From positions 5,394,001 to 5,458,000 of the forward strand of contig NC_069095.1 in the NCBI RefSeq assembly GCF_947172395.1: DNA of 64,000 nucleotides, read 5' to 3'. The notes under the pieces were generated by a model. The model saw only the letters and a list, made by a program, of their open reading frames with translations, was not told the DNA's origin and ran no database searches. Numbering within the stretch: the first letter of the stretch is position 1; each line of letters opens with the position of its first letter. This stretch comes from Bicyclus anynana. Lineage: Eukaryota > Arthropoda > Insecta > Lepidoptera > Nymphalidae. Shown one piece after another: positions 54,701 to 60,916 of the stretch. Made by a program: the position numbers and the translations under genes.

Positions 54701-57465
54701 CTCACTTCATTCATGCCCTGTGAAGTTGAAGAAATTCATAAAATTGTTGGCAACCTAGACCCAAATAGTAGCACAGGAATTGATGGCATATCCACAAAGG
54801 CCATCAAATGTATTTTTAAACTAATGGGAAATGTATTGACAGACTGTATTAATAGGAACTTCGCTGAAGGACTTTTTCCAGACTCATTAAAAATAGCTAG
54901 AGTGACACCTATTCATAAAGCGGGCACTAAGACCGACCCTAATAATTATCGTCCAATTTCAATATTACCGGTAATGTCCAAAATTATTGAAAAAACTATA
55001 TACTCTAGATTGGACAAATATCTAACTTCTATTGATTTTATTTATAAAAAACAATATGGTTTTCGGTCACAGTCGAACACTCTCTCCGCGACAGTTGATT
55101 TAATAACCAAATTGCACACAAATATAGATCAGAAAAAAATTGCATTAGGCTTATTTATTGATTTAAAAAAGGCATTTGATACCGTTAGCCATCCAAAACT
55201 ATTGCAAAAACTCTTAGATATAGGCATTACAGGAACGGCATACAAAATATTAGAATCTTACTTACAAAATAGATATCAAATAGTAAAAATTGGTAAATAT
55301 CAAAGTAAACCCCATAGTACCTCTGGATATGGTGTGCCTCAAGGATCAATACTAGGCCCACTTCTATTTCTTATTTACATAAATTCTATACATGAGATCA
55401 AACTCCACGGTCACCTATCTCTATATGCTGATGATACTTGTCTTTTCTATTACGGTAGTTCTATAATTAACATAATAAGTCATGTTCAACAAGATCTGGA
55501 TACTCTCTCCGAATGGTTTGAAGAAAATCTTTTAACTATTAATGTCTCAAAAACAAGCTATATTATCTTCAAAAATAAAAACAAAACAATTCCATGTTAC
55601 ACTCCTTTGCGTCTTTACAACCAAATTTTAGAACCAAAAAAGACTGAAAAATATCTTGGCCTAAGGTTAGATTGTGACTTAAATTGGAAAACTCAAATTA
55701 AACATATTAGATGCAAAATTTCCTCCTTGATGGGATCACTGCGAAATATTACTCACTGTCTTCCTCTCCCAGTCCGCAAACTAATTTACAACGCCTTAGT
55801 AAAACCTCACTTAATATATTTGATTGAAATTTGGGGCTTTGCAACAAAGACAAACCTTAAAGACCTACAAATTTCTCAAAACAAAATTATCAAAATGTTA
55901 TTTAATTATGACTACCTAACTCCTACATCCAAATTGTACAAAAATACAGACATCATGAATATCAAACAATTACATGCCTACTATACTTGTATATTAATAA
56001 GAAAAATTCTTAATAAAACAATTCACACACATATTACTTTTACAAAAGTACATCAGGTGCAGAGTCGAATCAGCCGTAGAAAGGATCATATTTTGCTACC
56101 GCATCAAAGGACTTGTCTCGGTAAGAGACATATAAAATTTGAAGGCGTGCAAATTTATAATAAATTACCAGTGGATGTGAAGAATGCCAAATCGTTAAAC
56201 ACATTTAAAACTAAATTAAGAAAATATATACAGTGGTATTACCACTAACACTTACACTGTGGTAACGATTTCGCACCGAACATCGTAAGTTTCTGCAGGT
56301 AGAACGAAAAAAATTGTTTGCATACAGCTGACTGTAAAATAGTTAATAAGATTTATTTATAGTTGTTTCTCTGTAAGTGAATGTAAATTCTTTAAGAGAA
56401 ATAAAGATTCTTTGACCACATATGTACCTGCTGTATTTATTGGCGTGATTCCGTGCAAAACGTCTTGACAGGGTTTGGTGTGCTTCGACCAATCTTTATT
56501 GTCCTTGATGACGCTGTACGGCAGCTCCGATTGCTGGCCGCTCTGGAAGTCTTTGGCGAACTTCGGTTTGCCGAACAGCTCGTCCGGCTTCGGGTAGCGG
56601 ATGTAAAAGAACGAGTCTTCAGGCGCGGGTGGGGACGTGGAAAACGGCTCAAACTCCCTGTAAAAAAATGAGGATACTTAGTGAAAAGATTTTTTTTTAA
56701 TTTTAAAGAATATTTGGCATGTCTTTTATAATATGACCAACATTCCCATTCTCCTCCAACTAGTCGGGAAACACTGTGCTAGGAGTGGGTACGACAATAG
56801 ACCAACGGGGCGGGGATATAACCACCACCCCTCGGTGATGAGTCCAACTGCTCTTAACGTTGAACTATTGAGGCTTACCGTTGAACTATTGAGGTTTACT
56901 GTGTAGTAACCTCTAATCGGGCAATGCATAACTTTTTTAAAGAATATTTGGCATATCTTTTTAAATATGACCACTGTATTCCTCTAATAGTTAGAGGAAT
57001 ACATTGGAGGATTGCATTAGAGTCTAATTAGTTGATGAAGACTGAATTAGGATTGGGTACCAAAATAATCCAATAGGGAACGAACCCACGACCTCTTTGT
57101 GTTGAATCCGGCCCCGTGGTAGCTCCGCGATGCAGGGGCCGGATTGAGGTTTAAATTTAGTTACTTACTAATTTTTGATGAATCATTGATTTATCGATAT
57201 GTATGTATATGATAATCTCCGTAACTACTCGTAGTAAAAGTATGTGGTTAGTTTAGATTATTAGGAGAACATGTTATAGATTTGTATAAGTTCATACCCT
57301 AACTCGAACAACCATCTAAATTACACACTGATGCATTTTCAAAACAACAACAACATAAAAATGTATTCAAGACTCATTATCATTGGACCTTATCAAACGA
57401 AATACGTACGCAAAGAAATTATTCAAATTGTTGAACTGTGCCAAAATATTTCTCTTCTTCATCAT
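36712..57465 (-). CDS. Unrecognised six-exon protein, 293 residues, Ser/Pro-rich
   Basis: Minus-strand exons in order: 57410-57465, 56428-56657, 44069-44157, 38988-39175, 37498-37640 and 36712-36887. All introns are GT..AG, every junction keeps frame and the total is 882 nt. The start is ATGATG at 57465, 89 bases below a TATA-positioned initiator. I do not recognise the family. No signal peptide or membrane segment is visible. Residues 20-60 are acidic and aromatic (EFEPFSTSP; FFYIRYPKPDELFGKPKF). Residues 126-187 are basic and proline-rich, with many SP/TP sites (SLPATPAHSPPTSPTSRRK) and an SH3-ligand-like PPPRPPFARR. Then come YFTSPFEP (189-196), SWLTMALLGFKKDM and a C-terminus ELREMNFWSPTSM. 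It is probably a cytoplasmic phospho-regulated adaptor (inference). Exon 1 is less certain than the others. Two LINEs lie antisense in intron 2. Confidence 0.8.
36948..37020 (+). mobile_element. tRNA-like SINE head remnant
   Basis: GTCGTTGGTCAAGTGATTAGC followed by a B box GGTTCGCACC. It is short and without flanking body. It is not a working tRNA. Confidence 0.35.
37026..37178 (-). mobile_element. Helitron-type fragment
   Basis: The minus-strand body (GGTTTGTGAGGTTATAGAGG; GTAATCTCTGTATC; ATTTGTGAGTATCAAACGC) matches other copies. The CTAG end is missing. Confidence 0.5.
37188..37280 (+). mobile_element. LINE 3' UTR tail fragment
   Basis: AGCAATAAGGCCGCCTTTAC then TTTTGTGTGTAATAAAGTATTC looks like the 3' end of a non-LTR element. 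It is followed by (CTT)n. Confidence 0.4.
37680..37978 (+). mobile_element. SINE family S2, 5'-truncated, with doubled tail
   Basis: The body runs to GGGCTAACTTGTAAAGAATAA. A second, diverged tail unit (CCATCGCTTACCGTCAGGTG) follows before AATAAAAAAAAATAAAAG. It lies antisense in intron 4 of the minus-strand gene. Confidence 0.75.
38457..38846 (+). other. 129-codon open frame of unknown nature
   Basis: An open plus-strand frame lies in intron 4 of the minus-strand gene. It has no ATG at its first codon (it opens at TTG) and ends SNAIIKTVSIESMLNSCNRV then RRLKRSVKIPFCVIELCKKR. It is basic and Cys-containing, in a CpG-richer patch. No family is recognised. It may be a fragment of a mobile element gene or an exon of an antisense gene. 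Confidence 0.25.
39203..39560 (-). mobile_element. LINE RT C-terminal fragment inside a broken S2 SINE
   Basis: An S2 head fragment (GGCCTCCGTGACGCAGTGG, 39205-39223) is followed by minus-strand coding for ERLVVQGKVEGTRARSRSPM then RWTDQVKTAL and TLREEWRRIVRLATAPK. This is typical of the end of a non-LTR polyprotein. It begins only about 30 bases from the splice acceptor of exon 4 of the minus-strand gene. Confidence 0.6.
39566..39685 (+). mobile_element. SINE family S2, head half
   Basis: The tRNA-like head CTGTGGCGCAGTGGTATGCG, B box GGTTCGATCCCC and the start of the body are present. It is then replaced by an RTE-like LINE. Confidence 0.75.
39690..40397 (+). mobile_element. RTE-like LINE with internal deletion of the RT core
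   Basis: GSKVSSRDLSIGPRQLTRLK (from about 39720) runs in one frame, and a shift of one base occurs near 39812. Then EILSEVEKFYGQLYTS..YGISMALKQLKNYKHQ joins directly to GLIRRLKVTQRAMERAMFGV and RRRTKVTDIAQRVAKLKWQW. The catalytic RT motifs that should lie between are missing, so the copy is dead. It is from the same family as 4780-5115. Confidence 0.7.
40402..40633 (+). mobile_element. SINE family S2 with internal insertion
   Basis: Head GGACTCCCTGGCGCACTGGT, B box GAGTTCGATTCCC. About 90 bases (CTCTCGATTCGGCCCAAATT..) are inserted before the usual GGTCTGGCCGG body, which stops at ACGTACCGCCAA. Confidence 0.7.
41083..41219 (+). mobile_element. tRNA-derived SINE, family S3
   Basis: Head GGCCGCTATAGCTCCACGGT, B box GGGTTCGATCCCC, then ACCACTCCTAACAG and GGAGAATAAGAACATTCATCAG as in the copies near 57 kb. 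It abuts a LINE fragment. Confidence 0.65.
41226..41955 (+). mobile_element. 5'-truncated LINE: RT C-terminal region plus A-rich tail
   Basis: The open frame from KLLYNSLVRSKLETSACIWN continues to LEKVQKAFLRYLYKRLQGYY and ends at 41730. The pattern SLVRSKLEYxxxxWxP..LEKVQ(K/R)xFLR is usual after the RT core of Jockey/CR1-group elements. A tail AATAAATAAATAATAAAAAA follows. The N-terminal two thirds are missing. Confidence 0.75.
41956..43219. other. Intron 3 sequence, nothing recognised
   Basis: AT-rich sequence, no coding features, no clear repeats. Confidence 0.45.
43220..43625 (+). mobile_element. Helitron-type element with (GTCT)n and GGGTA minisatellite
   Basis: It contains TTTTTGTCCGTCTGTCTGTC, CTACTCGACGGATTTTAACG and an array of GGTAGGGGTAG-like units (43500-43590). 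It ends CACGCGGACGAAGTCGCAGG, CGTCCGCTAG then T: an exact hairpin plus CTAG. It is the best-preserved terminus in the window. Confidence 0.7.
44210..44385 (+). mobile_element. SINE family S1, 3' half
   Basis: ATACCTGAGATTTTTTAATTC through GCCAATCCGCATTGGACCAG to GCCGAATATAGGTTAATAATGATGATA. Confidence 0.75.
44409..44502. repeat. Perfect 47-bp tandem duplication
   Basis: Units starting AAGTTTTTTCTAAAATAAAA at 44409 and 44456 are identical over 47 bp, so the duplication is recent. It lies in intron 2. Confidence 0.9.
45198..46400 (+). CDS. LINE A ORF1: PHD finger, coiled coil, FP-like C-terminal domain
   Basis: 400 residues. A C4HC3 PHD-type zinc finger is complete: C8, C11, C24, C27, H32, C35, C50, C53. 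A long helical, coiled-coil-prone region (about residues 90-250) follows. The C-terminal part (NVYIGEHLTHDCKYVFSAAR; KYVWVRNGKVFLRK) resembles the C-terminal domain shared by many insect LINE ORF1 proteins and baculovirus FP proteins. ORF1 proteins bind element RNA and form the ribonucleoprotein. PHD fingers in ORF1 are known from CR1-like elements; whether this one reads histone tails is inference. Confidence 0.85.
   Translation: MSKLASECSACKSLVLVTQKRIKCTKCLVMYHWECVTSDSNQPSRVNWVCPDCVAAARKGGDNSNTPVRQTRPVLEVDTVVTASEECTQMCNINTNHSSDVILMEIRNLRADMIRQFQLQDKKLDSFNIVLSDLKENVCDLNSKLSTMRSEFDGVVSTIDVLQTNSQLYETSLIKHKENIKELESSLNELKTSLNFISSQYDDMSLDFKKHMNTMSESMRTSDNVEQLTELRSKVNMLENISRSHNIEIQCVPESKNENILALVRNLYSKLSLPFSEETVSFCSRVPKMNSKSARPRNIIVTLPNSRHRDHVISAAHRYNKLHHSDMLNSLDLGVNGEKRNVYIGEHLTHDCKYVFSAARKFKREKQYKYVWVRNGKVFLRKNDKSPALYIKNMDFLSKL
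46510..49365 (+). CDS. LINE A ORF2: AP-like endonuclease and reverse transcriptase
   Basis: 951 residues, starting at an ATG. The N-terminal exonuclease-endonuclease-phosphatase fold shows TETNLDSS and ILGDFNTPSMDW. The usual SDH near its end reads DIHHPSF, a possible loss of the conserved Asp. The RT domain has KGPGPDGIPSSF, NYRPICILN, YTDFQKAFDKVNH, GVPQGSHLGPLLF and the catalytic LYADDLKIF (YADD at 669-672). The C-terminal extension has SLIRSVIEYGSPVWSPYQ. It carries out target-primed reverse transcription. It is complete, with no stops. Confidence 0.92.
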   Translation: MLVFYQNVNRFRSKLNDFYLNLLNCNYDVICLTETNLDSSIDNAEFVDNRYTIFRCDRVGSNSHKQSGGGVLVAIKKEIPSHRLFYLESDSECIWLSLDLGKKITLCLVYLPPDISIDRLQRYYDKTSDYVSTHTGNLIILGDFNTPSMDWIGDATKAVTPNCTSYDLKSRLLIQLMSLSGLSQYNYINNSKNRILDLFLTNISDVKLLPANALCKEDIHHPSFEITIKFCATNFLKNNKSNPVFNFNKCDFDSIINNLNNLKWETLLSSDNVNDLVKVFYEQLMAIIKKNTPYKKPINNKQPVWFSKPLIKCLKEKHKAHTKYKLYNNPRDYDTFSLLRSRAQILINECYNAYTDNVEMSLMSSNNKLFWNFTKSKRKCNTLPQTLSYDKRIATTGFEICQLFSEYFASVYVEDDNKSTPISDYSNKQINTLSKITLTKIDVLKKIQCLDWNKGPGPDGIPSSFIKSCSKELALPLSLIFNKSLSTGCFPESWKIANVIPIFKAGTKTECCNYRPICILNCVAKIFESIVYDYIYYLFKPLIATQQHGFVKNKSTVTNLVEYSNFLIDCLDKKKQVDVVYTDFQKAFDKVNHRLLFQKLENYGVHGDLLRWIISYVTNRSQIVAVNGFLSNPITVPSGVPQGSHLGPLLFVIFINDITSIVKNKCLLYADDLKIFCAINNVQDCTSLQADLDSVNLWCKQNDMFLNVSKCFVSVFTKKHNKIKFDYHINNDILSCKESAKDLGITFDTALTFKLHINNIITKANQMMGFIFRITKNFKNPLSILHLYKSLIRSVIEYGSPVWSPYQKTYVDSIESVQRRFLRILFYKFKRELINLSYADKLKYVKLDYLYIRRKLSDLILLHKIINNETDTSILSKININCKVPSRSVRKYNVFPTPCCRTKVASHSSINRICNLFNSLHQNNKDINLFNSKTICFRRNVINSLRREVND
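49703..50756. other. Intron 2 spacer with a partial hAT-like MITE
   Basis: AGTGGCGTGCACAAGATTTTT (from 50293) matches the start of the MITE at 678. Its far end is not identifiable. The rest is unremarkable. Confidence 0.4.
50757..50987. mobile_element. MITE with about 54-bp termini and TTA target duplication
   Basis: The ends GCCCTCATTCGCACGAGAGT and (inverted) GCCTTCATTCGCACGAGAGT continue as imperfect inverted arms to AAAAAAGC and TTCAAATA. It is flanked by TTA on both sides (50754-50756, 50988-50990). The interior is non-coding. Confidence 0.75.
51735..51815. mobile_element. Fragment of the 35057 DNA-transposon family
   Basis: TTTTCATTCATCGCTACACG followed by a C-rich run and CCGCGCGGACCATCGG matches 35203-35250. 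Confidence 0.55.
51832..52188 (-). mobile_element. Two adjacent Helitron-type elements
   Basis: The first (51832-52038) begins at CTAG on the minus strand with GAACGCAGCCGCGGGTG. The second (52040-52188) has CTAG then the GCGAAGTCGCG remnant and shares GTGTTAATCCAGAGTAAAAT with 9039-9247. The second ends a few bases before LINE B. Confidence 0.55.
52200..52235 (+). promoter_or_regulatory. LINE B internal promoter: initiator plus DPE
   Basis: TCATAT with A+1 at 52202 fits the insect initiator TCAKTY at all but one base. AGACGTG begins at 52229, exactly +28. This is the DPE word and spacing known for Drosophila jockey, F and I element promoters. The exact spacing argues that the 5' end of the element is intact. 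Confidence 0.6.
52443..53324 (+). CDS. LINE B ORF1: coiled-coil RNA-binding-type protein
   Basis: 293 residues. A basic patch RKRKRKDCC is followed by a coiled-coil region (about residues 60-135). An RRM-like core beginning NIIIKGLAEQTG comes next, with RPLKVVLENPLEVIQILRNN. The C-terminus is lysine/asparagine rich. No zinc knuckles are present. It should coat element RNA. Its last sense codons AAA AAC and the TAG stop form a frameshift-type site, described separately. Confidence 0.85.
   Translation: MSNRRVPQPTNSTNLTVTQLFSNSQSDLTKTSDDETTGRQTALRKRKRKDCCDVLSALNSFRTEMISMMESHLTLMRDDIAGIKGQIDEIKDTTNKMLTEHNHMKAEILELKKQNTASNLKISSLEIEIKNLEISSPNTGTSQILANEKIINELQDRADRSKNIIIKGLAEQTGADNKMRHAAEIKSAQEILQYKIVKSHNILKTFRIGKYVPGKNRPLKVVLENPLEVIQILRNNRELPHGLKLCSDRTPAQMTIMQELNNELSKRKNNGENDITIKYIKGIPKIVKNNPKN
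53315..53324 (+). promoter_or_regulatory. Candidate -1 ribosomal frameshift site joining ORF1 to ORF2
   Basis: A_AAA_AAC occupies 53315-53321 in the ORF1 frame and is followed immediately by TAG (53322-53324). After a -1 slip, reading continues CTA GAC CTC CAG CCT GAT without a stop into ORF2. A_AAA_AAC is a canonical slippery heptamer in known -1 sites. No clear downstream stimulatory hairpin was found by eye. Confidence 0.5.
53325..56248 (+). CDS. LINE B ORF2: AP-like endonuclease and reverse transcriptase
   Basis: The frame is open from inside ORF1 to 56248. Counted from the GTG at 53357 it has 963 codons. Endonuclease motifs: NFFYANVRSI, LTETWL, VFGDFNIDLL and SPMSDHKQI (intact SDH). RT motifs: STGIDGISTKAIK, NNYRPISILPV, FIDLKKAFDTVSH, GVPQGSILGPLLF and YADD at 690-693. 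No ATG precedes the endonuclease domain; the first Met comes near residue 217 (FHMGII). Translation therefore probably depends on ORF1, by -1 frameshifting or reinitiation. The element is Jockey/CR1-group by motif style; the clade was not resolved. Confidence 0.88.
56700..56890 (-). mobile_element. tRNA-derived SINE, family S3
   Basis: The minus strand holds GAGCAGTTGGACTCATCACCG, a decayed B box and CCCACTCCTAGCAC, ending AATATTCTTTAAAA. A small duplication (GTTGAACTATTGAGG twice) lies at its head. It is in intron 1 of the minus-strand gene. Confidence 0.6.
56930..57140 (-). mobile_element. tRNA-derived SINE, family S3
   Basis: Minus-strand head GGCCCCTGCATCGCGGAGCT, B box GTGGGTTCGTTCCC, ending AAAAAGATATGCCAAATATTC. 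It is directly adjacent to the copy at 56700. Confidence 0.65.
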
Positions 57466-57553
57466 CTTCAAAAAAAACAATACACTTTATCGAATCAAAA
57501 TCGCGTAGCCTGTCACCAACGGAGATAATGCGGTTACGAAATTATCGACGAAC

Positions 57554-57690
57554 TAAACACGATTAACGTTCTCGACGACTTCTTATACCCGCAAACAGAG
57601 TGTTATGCTCAGGCTCAGCATAATCTTATCACGATAATAATATGTAAATTAAACAAAAATAACAAGTGACGTCACTATCGGAGCGCCAAT
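57554..57690 (-). promoter_or_regulatory. Predicted promoter of the minus-strand gene
   Basis: On the minus strand GGTATAAG has its TATA T at 57587. An initiator-like TTTAGTTC has A at 57554, 33 bases below. Upstream are the CRE palindrome GTGACGTCAC (57666-57675) and a CCAAT box (57686-57690) in a GC-rich patch. The 5' UTR would be 57466-57554. Spacing is canonical; use is not shown. Confidence 0.55.
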
Positions 57691-57699
57691 GGCGACCGT

Positions 57700-58779
57700 T
57701 CTCGCGCGCACTCCCCCCAGTCACCGGTACAACAAGACTGGTTACATTCAGTTCAACATACGATTCACTTTTAGAGGTCAAAGACAGTTGTTAACTTTTA
57801 AATACGTATAATTATATGCTACCATATAACATTGTTGCTTAAAAAATGTTGGCACACAACTGATAGCACCGGTCACGCGCCAAGTGCGTCTTTACAAAGA
57901 AATAGGTATACCTAGCTATATCATACATAGGAGCAGAGTTACGAGCTTTATTACCGCTAAAAATATCGCAATTGGCATTCGTACAAGAATATCTGCTAAA
58001 CTTTCTACATCACATTGGAATTATTCGCAACTGTACATAAGGAACTGAAACGCACCCTATTAGTGTACATGCCCTTCTGTTAGTTACTATTTTCCTGGTA
58101 ACCAGGAACAAAACGTCACCCGAATCGTTTGGATTTTATCTCGACAGTTACATAATTGTATCGACTCTTCTGGTTATGTTTTCGTTAGAGCAAAAAACAC
58201 TGATTATTATTACAGGCCAATTCTTCAGAATTATGTGTCATAGTCAGATTTTAAATACCGCCCCAACCTTTAAAAACCCCAGTAGAACGGCCCGGATATC
58301 ATGAGAACTCATTTAAATCCATATATTTTGAAAAAACATAAATTACTAAATTACAAAAATAGCATGGCAATCATGATGATTCAATTACAGACTAAAAAGA
58401 ATAATATTTACATGAAGAGCGTATTATTCTGCAACTGTTTTATTGTGTAAATAAAATACTTTAAGATTAAGTGCTAAAGCTAAGTTTACCCTTACAAGTG
58501 TAACTACGTCACAGACAATATTTACAGTGTATTTATCGGACTATGGATAATAAGAAAATAATGCACAAAGAAAACGCACGACTATAAATAGTTATCGAGA
58601 AATATACGTGTATTGTGTATATGATATATTTATATATACCTACGAAAATGAGGCTGTAAAATCCTTACGTGTGTTCCGATATTAACCCCATGAGTATTTT
58701 TTTTTTGATATCCATAGGGGAAGAGTTTTTATTTAAACGACCTACCTAAGCGACGATTTTCTAGATAATATGTCGTATT
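57700..58779. other. Upstream flank of the minus-strand gene, no gene seen
   Basis: AT-rich sequence with no supported coding frame or repeat. Confidence 0.45.
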
Positions 58780-59027
58780 CACAGGGCGTAGCTATCGCCA
58801 TATCGGCCCCTGAACTACAGGGGCCTTACGTGTGAAAGCAAAAATTGGTAAAATGTAATCCACAATGTCACTTAATCTGGTTGCTATCTAGCTGATATGT
58901 TAAAAAAGCTACCTAAAGAGTTTCAGAAATTACAAAATTAAAAAAACCCTGACCAATCACAGCCCCCCCCCCCCCTCCCGCGAACAAATTTTGATACAGG
59001 GCCGCTCCAAGACACGCTACGCCACTG
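58780..59027. mobile_element. hAT-like MITE, about 248 bp
   Basis: Termini CACAGGGCGTAGC and (inverted) CAGTGGCGTAGC. The flanks GTCGTATT (58772-58779) and GTAGTATT (59028-59035) match at 7 of 8 bases. It contains a C13-type homopolymer near 58965. Confidence 0.55.
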
Positions 59028-59029
59028 GT

Positions 59030-59171
59030 AGTATTGTAGGTATATGACAATCAGACTCATGGGTCATAAAAACATGGACTTTAAAGGCGTTAGGGGGCAA
59101 CAGGAAGGAACGTTAAAAGAAGAAAAGGAAGAAGGGTTTTCCTCGTGGAAGAAGGCGCGGGCGTACGCTAG
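59030..59171 (+). mobile_element. Helitron-type 3' end fragment
   Basis: It ends GAAGGCGCGGGCGTACGCTAG followed by T. The body is poorly conserved. Confidence 0.4.
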
Positions 59172-59439
59172 TTAATGAATCCAGTATTCAATACATTAGT
59201 TTTTAATATTAAAGTACTAATAAATGCATACTGTATGTACGCTATTGTTGAGTGATTTATTATAGCAAAAAACCTACATATTTACTGTGACTTAACATTA
59301 TAGGTATGATATCATTCGTAATCAGTAAACATAAATAAAATTGAAGTGCCAGTCTGTGATTTCTACACAAACACGATTGTGTTTTCTCAAGTGCTTATAG
59401 GAGTTGTTTTTATTTACAGGACACTCTAACATAATCGAA

Positions 59440-59545
59440 CTTTTTTTATATATTTATTTGTCTGTTTGACCGAGCAAATATTTGGAACGGCTGGACCGAT
59501 TTAAATAGGACTTTCACTGAAAGATACAATAACAGGATTCATACC
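59440..59545 (+). repeat. Dispersed repeat (also at 24761)
   Basis: It shares TTGTCTGTTTGACCG-, GGCTGGACCGATTTAAA- and GGACTTTCACTGAAAGATA-like segments with the esterase 1 intron repeat. Confidence 0.45.
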
Positions 59546-59922
59546 CTGAATTGTCTTAGATGGTGTAATCCTACCAACCAGTTCCAATTTTTGATTGATA
59601 CATCGCTTTTTCAAATCGACTGCAATGCAGACTGAGACATGAAGAGTAGAATGAATGCTGGGTGGATGGCGACAGGTCTCGGGTGTACTAAGGGACTCAC
59701 AAATGCCCGTTAAACTTAAGAGAAAAAATTGACAAGACCTCTGATTTGTCGTGTTGTATGGATCAGATAGTTGGGCATAAAGAGTGATGGATAATAGAAG
59801 AATGCATGCAAATGAAATGCTTATTTTAAGAAGGATGTGCGTGACTAGATTGGATAAAATAGAGAATTAATATGAAAGAATATTGGATAGAAGCAGGCGT
59901 TACTTTGCGGAAGTTCATCATG

Positions 59923-60209
59923 ATTATATAATGATTTATTTATTTTGCTATCATCCGCGAAAAGTCGACGAACCCATGCGACAACGTCACCCAGGTCCGG
60001 CAAAATACTCTCTACGTAATTATAATACTCTAAACGTGCAATTGCAAAAACTTTGCAATTGCACGTTGTAGAGTCAACATCTCCTGAGGATGCTCCGGTT
60101 TCGGGGTGAAACGTACGTAGAGAGTATTTTGCCGGACCTGGGTGACGTTGTCGCATGGGTTCGTCGATTTTTCGCGGATGATAGCAAAATAAATAAATCA
60201 TTATATAAT
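59923..60209. mobile_element. Foldback element: 96-bp arms with one mismatch
   Basis: Arms 59923-60018 and 60114-60209 are inverted repeats differing at one base. ATG flanks both sides (59920-59922, 60210-60212) as a possible 3-bp target duplication. A second nested hairpin (60033-60048 with 60052-60067, 16-bp arms, 3-nt loop) sits inside. Open frames on both strands across it are symmetry artefacts. Confidence 0.85.
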
Positions 60210-60844
60210 ATGAAAGAAGTTCTGAAAGTGATGCCAGTGATGGAAAAGTTGAGGAATTAAAAGTTTGCTTGGTACTCGTATAATATACATTTGATGCGAA
60301 GGGATGAAAGTCATTACCAGAAGAATGACGAAGGCCAAAAGAATAATGGTTGGAGTGTATGAAAGGACTGTGTAAAAGGAGTAGATGACAAGTGATAGAA
60401 GCGAATGGAATAAATTGACATATTTGACACTGAAATAGGATACTGAAATGGGATAAGGAAAAGGAGATGATGACGATGACTTCGTGCCTACGTACGAAAA
60501 ACCAAAAACGGATGTCATGAGAAACATCATGACATGACTAATCGCGAAACACTTACGTAGATTCGTAGCAACCTTTCGCTCTTTCAAAATATAAGGAAAA
60601 TTATATTGACTCTAATATACGAGTAGTATTTACGTAAAGTTATTTATAATCCGATAGAAAAGTTTATCGGCCACACATACTTGTACGTACGATTATGCGG
60701 TGATTGATCGAGACGAAAACGTTCCCACACGAGTAGGTAGATGTACCTACTATGTGAGAATTGTTTTTGTTTCGTCAGCCAATGTCAATATCAAGTTATC
60801 AATTACAACTATCGAACTATCAACACTTGTTGGATAACAGAGTG

Positions 60845-60916
60845 ATTTGTCTATTGAAAGTGCAAATCTTATGAGGTACCTATACCTCATAAGATTTGCA
60901 CTTTCAATAGACAAAT
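60845..60916. repeat. Perfect 34-bp inverted repeat with 4-nt loop
   Basis: Arms 60845-60878 and 60883-60916 are exactly complementary, loop CCTA. Such a long perfect near-palindrome indicates recent origin. It could be a foldback tip, an inverted duplication or a small-RNA hairpin. Confidence 0.9.

Larger units (their letters stand above)
52202..56420 (+). mobile_element. Apparently full-length non-LTR retrotransposon B
   Basis: It starts at a predicted initiator A (52202). It has a 241-nt leader, ORF1 (52443-53324), ORF2 (53357-56248) and a 3' UTR ending GAGAAATAAAGATTCTTTGA. Both frames are free of stops. It lies antisense in intron 2 of the minus-strand gene, and its 3' end is within about ten bases of that gene's exon 2 donor. 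TTGAC occurs at 52194-52198 and again at the 3' end, a possible short target duplication. The precise ends are uncertain. Confidence 0.85.

Noticed and set aside
59845..60201. Long frames on both strands with near-identical peptides
   Set aside because: They arise from the two inverted arms of the foldback element.
60201..60587. 128-codon minus-strand hydrophobic frame
   Set aside because: No start context, promoter, homologous motif or splice evidence. Hydrophobicity follows from T-rich composition.
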